Part shown: piece after piece, positions 1 through 11,700 of the stretch
How positions within the stretch are numbered: the first letter of the stretch is position 1
How the letters are laid out: every line of letters starts with the position of its first letter
From: Nautilus pompilius
Lineage: Eukaryota; Mollusca; Cephalopoda; Nautilida; Nautilidae
NCBI GenBank assembly: GCA_018389105.1
Contig: JACATO010000052.1
Location: 124,001-188,000 of the forward strand
Direction: 5' to 3'
Length of the DNA stretch: 64,000 nucleotides
Made by a program: the position numbers and the translations under genes
The notes under the pieces: model-generated
Told to the model about the DNA's origin: nothing
The model's database searches: none
Seen by the model: the letters and a program-made list of their open reading frames with translations, nothing else

Positions 1-1
1 G

Positions 2-234
2 ATTCGTACAAAAATCTTTGATGATCCTCTATTACACCATCAGATGGAGCGAAATAAAGAGGACAAAATCATTCTGAGATGTGCCACTGGCATCAACTTT
101 TCTGACAAAGATCTTGAACAATTTAGGTTGCCTCCCCTTCCATTGAATCCTAGAGGAAGACATGGCACAGAATGTAAGACATGGCTGGCCATGCCTTTTG
201 ACAACATAGAAAGCACTCCACGAGTAGCTAGCAG
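2..234 (+). CDS. Penultimate coding exon of an unidentified upstream gene (partial, 5' end outside window)
   Basis: The frame is open from base 2 and ends at an AG|GTGTGT donor with two bases carried over. It encodes about 77 residues, mixed charged at first and then proline-rich (RLPPLPLNPRGRHG), with normal codon use. It joins in phase to the exon at 1686. I do not recognise the family: there is no catalytic or metal-binding motif and no membrane segment. It could be the tail of any larger cytosolic or nuclear protein. Confidence 0.7.
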
Positions 235-1685
235 GTGTGTATTAGTGCTGAAAGGCAGTTTATGTGTATATTTTTCTATAACATCATAGCCAAAGATCAG
301 ATCACTTAACACAGTAAGATTGGTTGTCATTTGGGTGGGTTTATCCTTCAAATGTTGTAAAGAAAATGATATGGTTATGTTTCAGACAACCAAGTCTGGG
401 TGCATATAAAGCAAAGCTGGATAAACTACAATCATCTTCCCTTACTTTTGTAATGTGGTTGGTTGTCTTAGTTTCAGAACAATTATAACTTAACTCAGAC
501 TATTTTCTGGTATCTTGGCTGTCAAATGGTTTAAATGGTTATGAATTCATTCATCCTACTAGATATAACTAAAAGTCCATCAATGAAGCATGTTTCTGCT
601 AATTAAAAGCAACCTAGGAGATTCAGCTATTTTTGACTGAAAAAAATCAGGTGCTATCCTGAGATCTTTGGTTTTATAGTAATTTTTTTGCTTATTGTTT
701 TTCATCTTTTTTTTAACTATTTATCTGTCTGGTAGTGGCATAATTTTAGGTGCAGTTTGCATAGGATTTATCTTGTATATGGCAGCAATTTAGTAATTCA
801 TTTGGCATGGTAAAAAAAAAAAGGAAGTTGCATTGTGGGCATTTTATTTCAAGAGGGAAGCCTAATTTATAAAACTATTTTTATTGGGGCCCTTATAAGT
901 ATGGCACTGTGTGCAAAAATATTCCAAATGTACTTACAAAACATAAAACATTGGCATATATAGCACATGCAATCTTATAGAGTTAAATATCAAAAACAAT
1001 TATTAAGTGATTTAAATTAGTAATTAGGTGAAAAGAGATTTATGATATAATGCTGATTCATTATACTATGGCAACAAATTCAACTGTTTATTCTGGTATT
1101 CAGTACATATGACATTTGCAACCAGATTACATTAGATAGTGCCTCATTGACCATTTTTTCTAACATTTTAAAGTAATTTTCAGCCATATGCATTATAATT
1201 AAAAAAACATATTTTCTATTTATTTTTATGCAGTCTCTTTTATATAGTGTTTTTTGTATGAATATATATATACATATATATTGCAGATATCAATACTTAC
1301 CTAGTCTGATAAAGGATGTCAACAAGACACCATGATGTTTTTAAAACTGGAAACTTTGTATTGTTATACTTTCATTGTCTAGTACAGTCAGTATTTCTAG
1401 ATTATATATAGAGTGAATTCTGGCTACTTTATTTTGAAACCATAAAGGCTGTAAAATCTAATTTTACTAACACGTCATCCACAAGATTATTATACTGTAT
1501 TTTAATTTTTTGTTTTTTTATTAGATAGATAGGAATTAATAAGTTGTTGAGATCCTCAGTGTTGCATACTTACAGTATAATCTTCAAAGGGAACTAAAAC
1601 ACTAAATTATGGAAATAACCTAGCTTTCTATTCACCTTCATCGAAAAATATTTTTAAGAATTCTTTTAAATATATTTATACACAG
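235..1685 (+). other. Intron of the upstream gene
   Basis: A GT-AG intron of about 1.45 kb, AT-rich with short poly(A) and poly(T) runs and a short AT repeat near 1262. I see no coding potential or recognisable transposon. Confidence 0.65.
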
Positions 1686-1893
1686 ACGTCGTGCTGATCG
1701 AAATCGCAACCAGAGTCAGTTGAGCAGCAAAGCAGAAACAAGTCAGCCAATTGAAGATATAGTTAACGAAGAAATGGCAGTACAGAAGAAGAGTCGGTGG
1801 TTGTTTCAAAACAAAGGTGACAGACAACATCCTCACACTGGACGACTGACTAGTTTGTTGAAACCTCCCGCAGCCCCACCTTTAAGATACTGA
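1686..1893 (+). CDS. Last coding exon of the unidentified upstream gene
   Basis: The acceptor TATACACAG is followed by a frame that accepts the two bases carried from the exon ending at 234. It encodes about 69 residues: arginine/asparagine-rich at first (RRRADRNRNQSQ), then acidic, then basic, ending in LLKPPAAPPLRY and a TGA stop at 1891-1893. The low-complexity, probably disordered C-terminus gives no functional clue. An ATTAAA at about 1932 could serve as a poly(A) signal. Confidence 0.7.
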
Positions 1894-4200
1894 TGAAGAA
1901 TGTACAGCTGATAATTGTACTGATTATCTTAATTAAAGTCTTAAAATAACAAAAAAACATTGAGCACCATTCTTCAAAAAAACAACAAGCATCAGCAAAT
2001 GCACAACAGTAAAACTGATTAAAGTCTATTTTAAAGCAAAAATCATTTATCAAGCTACATCGATTTTTCTGGACACTTCAAAGGGTACAGATTTTTAATC
2101 AGAAAACACAAAATCATTAATATGAGTAAAACTATTACTATGAATAATAAAAGAAGAATTAAAACATTTTTTAAAATTAAAATTCTGTTTATCTGAGAAT
2201 GACTATTGCCTAATCTAATTTTTAAAAGGTGATTATTTTCAGTTTCAGTCTAATTTCTGTGGCAAAGAGAGGAATTTTTTCCATTTGCTTATTTTATTTA
2301 AAAGCTTGAAATAGGCAGAAGAACTTATTTGTAGTAGATGGCAAATTAATTAAATATTTGTTAAAAAAAAAAACAGGTATAGCATTTCTAAAACCAGTAA
2401 ACTTACTAAAATTCTACCTCCTTAGTATTGTATTTGTTGGTTTTGTGGTTGTCTGGTTTGTGAGAGACAAATGGAAAATCTTCAGCTTAGGAAATTGTTG
2501 GTGAAAACTAGCAAGCATTTCAATAACTAAATATATTAAATTCAAAAAAATAAAAGTAGACTGTTACAAACATGTTGCTGGATAATGAAATAAAATAACA
2601 GTAAAAACTAAAAGAAATAAAGAGAGTTATGTAAGGAATCTTAAGTTTTAATCCACTGATAATTAAGAAAACAATCCTGTGTATACTGTCCAGATCTAGG
2701 AAAACTATAGTGGAGTTTATGATGCAAATTGTGGACACCATGGTTGCAGTTTTAAATTAAAATGCAAAATAAATGGTAAGAACAACTCAATAATTGCTGG
2801 CAACCATGTATCTACTTTATTTTCTAATGACTTAACATATGTGAATAGACACCCTTCAACAGGCCATTCCAGTCACATGGTAAATCACAAGAATTGGTGG
2901 ACTTTGAGAGAATGTGCACTGTTGGGAAATGGAGTAGCAGCAGGCTCAATGAGAGAGGAAAGCCATTTGAGCCTCAGGCTTAGAGTAGGCCTAAAAATTT
3001 TCACTTGTTTATCTTATGCTATGTTTATATTAAACTTATTAAATATCTCTTTTTTTAATTATTTATTTGCAGAGTAAACAAAAATCATACCAACTTTTTA
3101 ATATTTTAAAGCACCAAATAAACCCTATGAAGAGGAGATTTGAAAGTAGAGCAAGCAAGAGACACAGAAAACAATTAATATAAACACAGCATCATTTCCA
3201 TTTGTAAATATGTACCTACCTAAATTAAAATAAGTTCAGACAAATACCTATGCAAACACAAAAGATACAACTAAACTATGAAAAGGCATGGTCGAAAGGT
3301 CTTACTTATCCTCTCAGAAGGCCTGGGCATTGGTAGAATCCAGTGGAAAATCAAGGCATTAAATATTCTACTGACAATTTCTAACAGGGTAACTGCCTTC
3401 TCATGCAATGTAAAGTGTCACAACTCTGCCATGACTTGGCTAATCACCAGACATGAACCCCAATGGGCACATATCCTTCAGCAGTCCCTAATGCAGACTT
3501 GGGCTAAGCTCCTGCAGACAAGGATCACTGATCTATTTTACACAGTGCCTTGCATAAGGCAAAGGGCTGCACCACAAAATATTCCCTCCCCTACACACAC
3601 ACACACACATTTTGTCAGCGCTATGCATGTTCAAACTTAGGTTTCTCTTAATTGTTTCTGCACATGTCCCAAGGGAAGTAACTCATATTGTTCTACCATT
3701 CAACGGCTTTTGCTCACGTTTATTAATGCTGGTGTTTTGCAGGGAATGTTTCCTTATTAATGAGTGAAGAGAACCTTGTTTTCGGTTATATTTACTCCTG
3801 CGTTAAACCGACTATCAATAATTTATTGGTAGCAGAAACGTCTCTTACTGTGTTCGTGTCAGCTAGTACTTTCGTTATCCACACACGACATGACAAAAGG
3901 ACAGTTTTAATAAATGCCAGACGAACACAAGCAGTCCATGCTCGCTTTCTGTAAACGACCCCTGGGGTTGGAGGAGAGAGCGGTTCTCGAAAATTTCGAG
4001 TAACAATGAACATTTAAAAAGTAAACTAAATAAACTTGCTTCTTACCGACAGCAATTAAGTTCTATATATTGTTGCATTATTCTCCGGCTTAACTACACA
4101 ATTAAATGCTTTTTTTAATTTTTTTTACTAATTTATCATCTTAATTGTTCAGTTGTTTTTTTTTTATTGTTTGTTTTTCTCCCCCTCTCCTTGTTAAATA
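1894..4200. other. Intergenic region and probable 3' UTR of the upstream gene
   Basis: The first few hundred bases are probably the 3' UTR of the upstream gene. Short open frames at 2841-3077 and 3278-3640 are unlike any family I know. The stretch 3280-3590 is less AT-rich than its surroundings and ends in a CA repeat near 3597, so it may be an old mobile element. No RNA gene was recognised. Confidence 0.5.
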
Positions 4201-4329
4201 AAAAGTGACGAGGCTTCAGCAGTCATTCGTCGTCACGTAGGAACCTCATTCACATTAGAATAATGGGAGATAACTCGCAATGAGTTCCCGAGAGTGAACT
4301 TTTCCTTGCAGAAACAATAGCGAAGCTTT

Positions 4330-4338
4330 CGCCATATT
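4330..4338 (-). promoter_or_regulatory. Candidate YY1-type site (AATATGGCG on the minus strand)
   Basis: The 9-mer matches the core AAnATGGCG bound by YY1 proteins. It lies 52 bases before the ATG inside the CpG-rich segment. YY1 sites just downstream of the start site are common in TATA-less animal promoters. Binding in this organism is inferred. Confidence 0.4.
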
Positions 4339-4389
4339 GGATTTACGCAGCGTTTATGGTCTGATCGTCGTCGTCGTCGTCGGATCGGA

Positions 4390-4922
4390 ATGGCTGACAA
4401 AAAGGACCCCCCCGTTACTTCGGTGAAAGAAGAAGGGGAGATATCGGACGACGAAGAAGCGGAAGACCTGCACAACGAAAACGTGCCGCTGGAGTGCGGC
4501 TACCGTCGGAACGACGAAAGGGAAAGGATATGCTTCCTCGTGAATTTGCCGAGCTCCATTCGCAACCACCACCACCACCACCAGCAGCAGCAGCAGCAGC
4601 AGCAGCAGTACGGCCACCCGAGAAACCACCACAGACACCGAGAAACGGCGAAAAGGGAAGCAGAATGTTTTTCCCGGCGGGGGTTACTGGAGTCCCCCTC
4701 CCCCTCCTCCTCCTCCTCCCCCCACGTCTCACCGGCAGAGCGTCTCCCAAAGGTCCGTTCCCGGGTCCGCCGAGTATCTGTGGGATCACCAGCAGAGGCA
4801 CGAGAGGGGCAGGCCCTTGGCCGCGTGGCAGGACGTTCGCAGATCCTGCTCCACAATCTCGCCAAAGTCCCATTTCCGCTGTATCCTTTTTTCCCGATTA
4901 CGAACCGTTTTTTCCTTTCCAA
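4390..4922 (+). CDS. ZFC3H1: ZFC3H1 exon 1 (start codon; 3' end and frame uncertain)
   Basis: The ATG in the CpG island starts MADKKDPP and then KEEGEISDDEE, like the human N-terminus. A run of 5 His and 9 Gln follows. From about 4640 another frame looks more protein-like (YWSPPPPPPPPP, then EYLWDHQQ). Only that frame carries one base at the candidate donors CCAA|GTATTG (4922), CGCT|GTATCC (4880) and 4865, as exon 2 requires. A one-base excess between about 4560 and 4680 is therefore inferred. The donor choice is weak. Confidence 0.6.
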
Positions 4923-5756
4923 GTATTGTGTGTGTGTGTGTGTGGGTGTGGGTGGGGGGTCCCCCGTTATGGTGGAATTCTTACTGCTAGCGTCTTGCGG
5001 CAATTCCCTTCCAATCCCGAACGTATGGTGTACGTACGTACGTAGGTGAACCCCTAGAAAATGTCTGTCTTGTTTGTTTGTTTGTTTTAAATTTAAAACA
5101 GAACGAGAGAGAGGGAGGGGAAGAATCGCCGCCGCTCTCGTCCTTGATCGTGTAATGGGGGGGGTCCACGACAAACGCACGGCCAACTCCCGGAAGGAAG
5201 CCCGTGTATACGACCAGCGGGATGAGCTCGTTAACTGTCTGACACCGTGAAGCCGTTCGAACCATTATCAACGAGCGCAGGACATCCGTTGAAAAGTCTT
5301 TCAGATTAACCTTCTTAAGAAGAAATTTTTAAAGGGGAGGGGGGGACTCTTATCGAGAGTTGGAAAAGCAGCAGCAGAGGGATGGTCGGGCGGCCAGAAA
5401 CTTAAACCATTTTTAATTACTACTGTGCTGAATAACGAACGATAAGCTTGCCGTCTCGTGTATGCTTGTCTAACTTGATTGTCGTGTAAGTGAGCCGTGC
5501 TGTGATTCATTCATAGCGATCCCGGCTCCTCGTATGGTAGGTAATGCGGCTGTCGTGCAGGAGGAGATGTTACTGATGGAGTGAGCCCGCCCTCCTCTCA
5601 GATCGTCCGTGATGACCACACGTTTGGTTAAAATTAAGCAAACGGCCGATTGAACCAGAAGCAAAACTGAAGTTGCTCTTTGGCATCCCCATGTGTATAT
5701 ATATATGTATAATTTCTGCGAGTCTCAAAGCACTGCCGTAATGCTGGCGATTATTA

Positions 5757-5795
<39 letters not shown>

Positions 5796-8700
5796 GAATA
5801 CCTTTGAGTTCCTTACGTTGTAATCAGGCATTTAAAAAAAAAAACCCAGTAAAATCAAGACATTCAATGCAATACAAATACTCACAGAAACCATAAAGTA
5901 ACTGTAATTTACGATAATACCAGCAATACTAATGAAACGCTCGATTTTAAATGAATGACTTAACGTTTGAGCTTAGAAATGAGGTGAATAACCTTAAATA
6001 TCCATACTTATTTTTTTGTTGTTGTTGGTTAGTCAGTAAAATTCTATTTTCTCTCTGCGTCGTTTAATTTTGTATTCTGAAATTACTTTTAGCTAGTTGG
6101 CAGTATAACCTGAACTTGAAAAAAAGCTGCGTGAAATTTAAATTTTGATCATTTGAATTTTAATTTGTCTGTTTTTGTAATACTGCACAATGGTAATCAT
6201 TGACCAATAATTTGACCAATTCTTTCAAATTAATAATTTGTTATATTATTAAAAATGCTACAATATTTATCTTCTAATAGTAGTTTCCCTGGTAAGTAAT
6301 ATATTAAGTGGTTATGAGTAAATTCTATTGGTGGTTATTAATATAATGTGAAATTTGAAAATATTTTATAAAAATGAGAAGTTTAAGTTATTTGTTGCAT
6401 TTTTATACTATAATTAATCCAAAAATATGTTTAAGAATGTAAATGGAAACAGGCAGTTTACCATATGCATCTGTCTTGAGGTGTTATGACTCTTGAATCT
6501 TGCTGCAAGTAATTATAAGAATTTCTCTGTAGAGTGATTGGATAGAATACTCTGGTTTGGCATTTTGCTTTTTAAAGCTTAGAGATTATTGTAGTCAGAC
6601 CTTTATATATCTTTGAAAATAATGCTATAATAAATTCTGTTCTCAATGACTATTTTCAGTTAAACTAAAGTATACTACTACAAATGAAGTATAATAAGCA
6701 TTTTTTTTACTCCTTAGAAATCCTGAGATCCAGTCTAATTATTCTGTGTTATCTGATTGAGTTTAGTTTTAATTACAAGTAGGCTAAAAACTTGTCATGA
6801 CTTATGTTTATTTATATATTTTTTTAATTTCTAATGTTGTTAATTATTATTGCCACCAATTTAATTCTCATACTATTAAAATACTTTTTAATATTAATCT
6901 ATACTGAAACTTCACCTAATTTTTTATTTGCTTACTGTCTTTTTCTCATGTCTGGATTGTCTACTGATCATTATATAAGGAAGATGTTGAACCCTCAGCT
7001 ATTTCATTAATATTATTACCAGTCATCGTTTTCTTATACACCTAGTGTTGACATACAATGTAAAAAAAAATGTCTATTTAGTATTATAACAATATTTTTA
7101 ATGTCCTTCATGTACCACTTGATTGCATTGCAATATGATTTCAGATTTGAAAAGAAATCCTTGATTGCAACTCTTGAATCAGTGCAGTCCATGTAGATGC
7201 TAGCCTGCTTTTCTTTTCCATTAAGAACTTGTCCATGTTTTCTTTCATCTTTTTTAAGGGTTTAAAAATATAGTTCTGTCCTTAATGAGTAACAGTTTGG
7301 GAAAGAAGACGTCAGAAAAATCAGCGACCACAACCTGCTAAGCCAGAAAAAGAAGAAGGCAGCTTTCATGATTTGTTAAAAAAATATCGACATATTCAAG
7401 AACAGTTGGCAAGTATAAAAGAGGAAGAAGACACTGCCACACGACAGCTGCTTCGAAGCTCAGAATCTTCTGAAGTAGAAAAGTTCTACATTGAGAGAAA
7501 AAATGTTTATGAAGAAAACCTTACACTGGACAATAGCTGCAGGCCTACAAGTCAAAGTCATTGTGTAGAAACTGAAAGTCAAGTTAGCAGAATCAGCACC
7601 AGCACCAAAGGTTCAGAAAAAATGCTAGATTGTGTAGATATTAAACAAGTAAATATTTTCATTTGTTTTTTTTTAGAAAGTAAAAAGGTGGCATGCAGAA
7701 TTTATTATAAATCCACTTGGTTTATAATTACTACTGTTTATTGGGATAATTTCTAATGCTGAGCGTTCAATTTAAATTTGCTTTTTGTTTTTTGTGCATA
7801 AATTAATATTTCTTGAAATCTTTAGCCTTAATTCATCTGAGCCATCAATACCAAATTATTGTCAAATTAATAATGTTTGTTATATTATTAAAAATGAAAC
7901 TTTTTGTAGCATATTATCTTCCAATAATGGCTTCTCTGGTAAGTAATATATAAAGTGGCTATGATGGTAATACTGGTGAATTGTAAAACTATAAAAGTTG
8001 CATAAATAATTACTATACAGATTAAGTCAGTCAAAAATGTTGGAGCTTTTTAATTGCTAGAACTTTTATTATTTATGATAAGTTAAAGGCTTGGCTTTTT
8101 GTTTTTTTAACTTGCTATCTTTAAAAAAAATTTTTTTTTTTTACTTACATTTGGCTTGTTGTTTACAGTGATGCATGTTCTATTATAGAAAAATGAAGAG
8201 GATGAGGATTTGGAGCTGATGGAATTGCGCCGTATTGCTTTAGAATCAGCAGCTGTGAAAACTGAATCCAAATCAGCAAAAGTCCTGTCAGCAGTGAAAG
8301 CAGGTAGCTTAAATAAGATCCCACAAAAAAAAGTGTCCTCAGGTAAGAGAACTCAAATCTGTCAGTAACTAATACACCTTTCAGTCCAAATGTAAAGTTT
8401 AGTTTCTTGCTCACTACAGAATATTTTAATGTTAGTGGTATATTTACTAAAATCAAGTTTATAATGGATATGGAAACCTTCAGTTGTCTTTTAGTTTAAA
8501 ACATTTTGAAAAAATTTACTCCCTAGTTGTCTGTCACAGCTAAGCTCCATTAAATAAAACTACATTCTAGAGCGGTCTTCGAATTTAAACCCCAGTGCAT
8601 AATTTACTCTAATTTAATGACATTTTTTTTACTTGCCTTTTACCCTGGTCCTGCCAGTAGTCACTATATTGATCTCCAGCAGCAATTTCTCAGCATGCTG

Positions 8701-11700
8701 GTTGTCAGTAATGAGACCCCCAAAGTGCTTTATACACAGTACTGGTCATTAATATATCAACTTTGGATAGTACCATTACAAATGGTGATTTTAACTAATG
8801 AAAAAATAGGAAATTAATTTTGCCCAAGACTGCTATGATGTCAGAGATATTTTCCCAGCTATTTCTCATTTCATTGCACTGTAGGCAGGATTATGGTTAA
8901 GACAAAAACACAATAACCTGTGACATCATACCTTCCTTTATGAGTGACCATGCCATTTGCTTTAGGATAGCCTTCCTTCCTTTTCTGGCTAGCTAGTTCT
9001 TTACACAAGTTAGAGCTATTTAATATTAATGTCTTTCTGAAACCAGAATGGACTCAGATTTGTCTGTTTCACCAGATATCCATTATGACTTCTATTTTCT
9101 TCAAATTTTCAATCATCTTGGCACATATACTACTACATACTTTTTATCATTGACACCACTAATCTGAGCTGCTTTTTTATCCAATTTACAATTATCGAGA
9201 GACTTAAGTTGTCACATCTTATTGATTGCAACAGCTTAGTTTAGTTTACTAGATGCAACAGGTATGAATCCATTATGGCTTAAGCAAGGGCCCCACAATG
9301 AAGAACAGTTTACTATCAGTATGATTCATATTGATTAATACTGTCACTATTAGCTATCCTTACTGGTAATTCTACTATTAATAAAAAATATTTCCTGACA
9401 TTTGATAATGGCTAATTTGTAAAATTGTATCCTAGTGTTAGTAACTGTAAATAGGAAAAACAATGTCCACATGTTGAAACAACTATTAAGTCTCTTTTTT
9501 ATGTTTAAAATACAAACTTCATGAATCTAATATTTTTAGTTGTTCAGCTTATGTCAAATATTTAAGACTTGGAAAACTAATAGATCTATAATGAATTCTA
9601 AAGAATCAAATAAAGACTGTCTGCACAGCATGTTTAAAATGTGGATGAATCAAGAATTTATACAACATAACTAGCATTCTATTAGCTTTGTTCACAGCTG
9701 AAACATACTACTATTCACATTTCAGATTTTGGTTAACAATTACTGCCTTGGAACTACATTTTCCAGTTTACTACTACCCTTATTATAATGCTTCTAATTA
9801 TTTTTGTTGCCTTTTTTGATAATTTTGCATAGCATAGGGAGGGATAGCTTGCCTGTATACAAATTCTACAATAGTTTTTTTTTTAAGTCCTATTTAAAAA
9901 GTATCTTTATAGAATTTTATATGGTGATGTACTTTTGTAAACAGGTTTACTGTGATTTTTAGGTTTTATTTAGTTATTCAGAAATTATTCATTTAAAATC
10001 ATTTTTTAAAAACTTTTATTAGAGAAAACTGAGAAAAGAGGAATGAAAAGAAAACTAAGTCACCCATCTCGATACCAATCTGACTATTCTCGGCGATTAC
10101 GTTTAAATAATAATGAACGTTACTTTGAGAGAAAAAACCAAGAAGAGATTGAGACACAGCGAAGAGAAATTCAGAAGATTTTGACCTTAGATGATCCACA
10201 AGAACAAGCAGACCGGTTTCTGAGGTTTCTGAAAGACAGAAATAAAAGTGGTGCATCTGTTATACAAAATAGAAAGGACAAGGGCAGGGTGAGTAAGGCA
10301 TGAGAAGTCTCCATTTTTTTGTTGTTTTGACAGCATATTTTTAACATTTGCCTAACTGTTTCTAGCTGGTAGATAGCTGAAATGTTGTTTGAGGTGTTAA
10401 AATACTACTAGATGGATTTTGTGGGATAAGTGGTTTGTTTAATATTTAGATGTAGTAAACCTGTACATTAGTGAAACTGTTCAGGTACATGAAATGATGA
10501 AAATTCAAGTGTTGCTAAAGGGCCAGAATTCATAAGAATTCCCAATTTAGAACAGTTTTCACTTTTATTCATACATGTAATAACTTAAAAGATGGTTTGG
10601 GGTTTTCTTTTAAGAAATCTTACTGATTATAAGTTTTAATGTTCGAAAATAACTGGTAAGACAGGTTTATTGTTTAATTTTTTATTGATTCTTAAAATAA
10701 GTAAAGCATTTTTTTAGAATTCTCATTTTTTATTCTGCATCAGTTCTATTCATTAAATCAGCATAGTATACACAAAAAGGCAGTTTACAGATTTGCACAT
10801 TGTGCATTCATCTAAGATTAATCCTAAGTATTTCTGATTGAATGGCTGTTTGATTAAGCAAGCTAATCAGAGAATTTCTATACTGGTAGGTTCATTGATC
10901 TGGAAATTACATGTACTCTCTTTTAACATTAAGTGTAAATTCTTTGAACAAGAAACAGACAGAGTGGTGACCCCTAAAATCTCCCACTGACAGCTAAAAA
11001 ATAACATTTTTACAAACAGAAATATCACTTTAAATTATAGGTGTGGAGGGGTGCAAGTAAATTTATCAACATTTTCTGTGATAAATTTGTTGTTTTTTAA
11101 ACATGGAATTGTAAAAAAAAAAGGTTGAAAAACAAGGAGAAAGGAGAAATTTTAATTTGGAGGGGCATCATTAAAAGAAAAGAATATTTAGTAAAAATAC
11201 TTTATTTCTGAGGAAAACTATTTAAGTAAACATAGAACATAAAATATACATGCAGTTGAACCTCACTGTAGCAAACTTCCATGGGCGAAAGTTTGCTATA
11301 TCAGGGTGTTCATTATTACTGGATTAATTAATTTGTTGCATCAAAACAAGAAGGCTATGCATTGTCATGACTATTAGAAATATGTATTTTAAGATAAAAT
11401 TAGACAGATTTAATGGTAGTAATAATAATAAACAAACTTGGTGATTATACAAGTTTTTTAGAGAAACTATCCAAAGTGGACTACGTCAAATTTTGCACAC
11501 TTTCAGTACATGTGGTTTCAGTTGCATTGATTGGTCCAAAATGTTTTTCAGTCCCAGGCAAAGACTATGAAAATGTGCACAATTCCTATTGATTTCTTAG
11601 TCCTTCAAGGAAAGGATCACTTGTTTAGTAGTTTCATCATCTCCATCATAAGTTTTGTCCAGTTCTTTACTTTCTTGCTATATAGTCAATTTTGTTGTTA

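Larger units (their letters stand above)
4200..5650. promoter_or_regulatory. CpG-rich promoter and first-exon island of ZFC3H1
   Basis: This is the only long stretch of the window with abundant CG dinucleotides, and it surrounds the start codon at 4390. No TATA box is visible at a sensible distance. This is the usual look of a TATA-less housekeeping promoter, which fits a ubiquitous nuclear RNA-decay factor. The transcription start itself cannot be placed from sequence alone. Confidence 0.6.
4923..7295 (+). other. ZFC3H1 intron 1
   Basis: About 2.4 kb. The first 700 bases stay CpG-rich and start with a GT repeat; the rest is AT-rich. It contains an ATT microsatellite (5754-5795) and one copy of a roughly 100-bp repeat shared with intron 2. 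No gene was seen. Confidence 0.55.

Noticed and set aside
4500..5186. 228-codon minus-strand open frame over exon 1
   Set aside because: It reads runs of Cys, Trp and Glu that are the complement of CAG, CAC and CCT repeats. The + strand carries the conserved ZFC3H1 N-terminus, so this is a shadow frame in GC-rich DNA.
5230..5280. Possible tRNA, from a GTTCGAAC string
   Set aside because: The string resembles a T loop, but no acceptor stem, D arm or anticodon arm can be folded around it on either strand.
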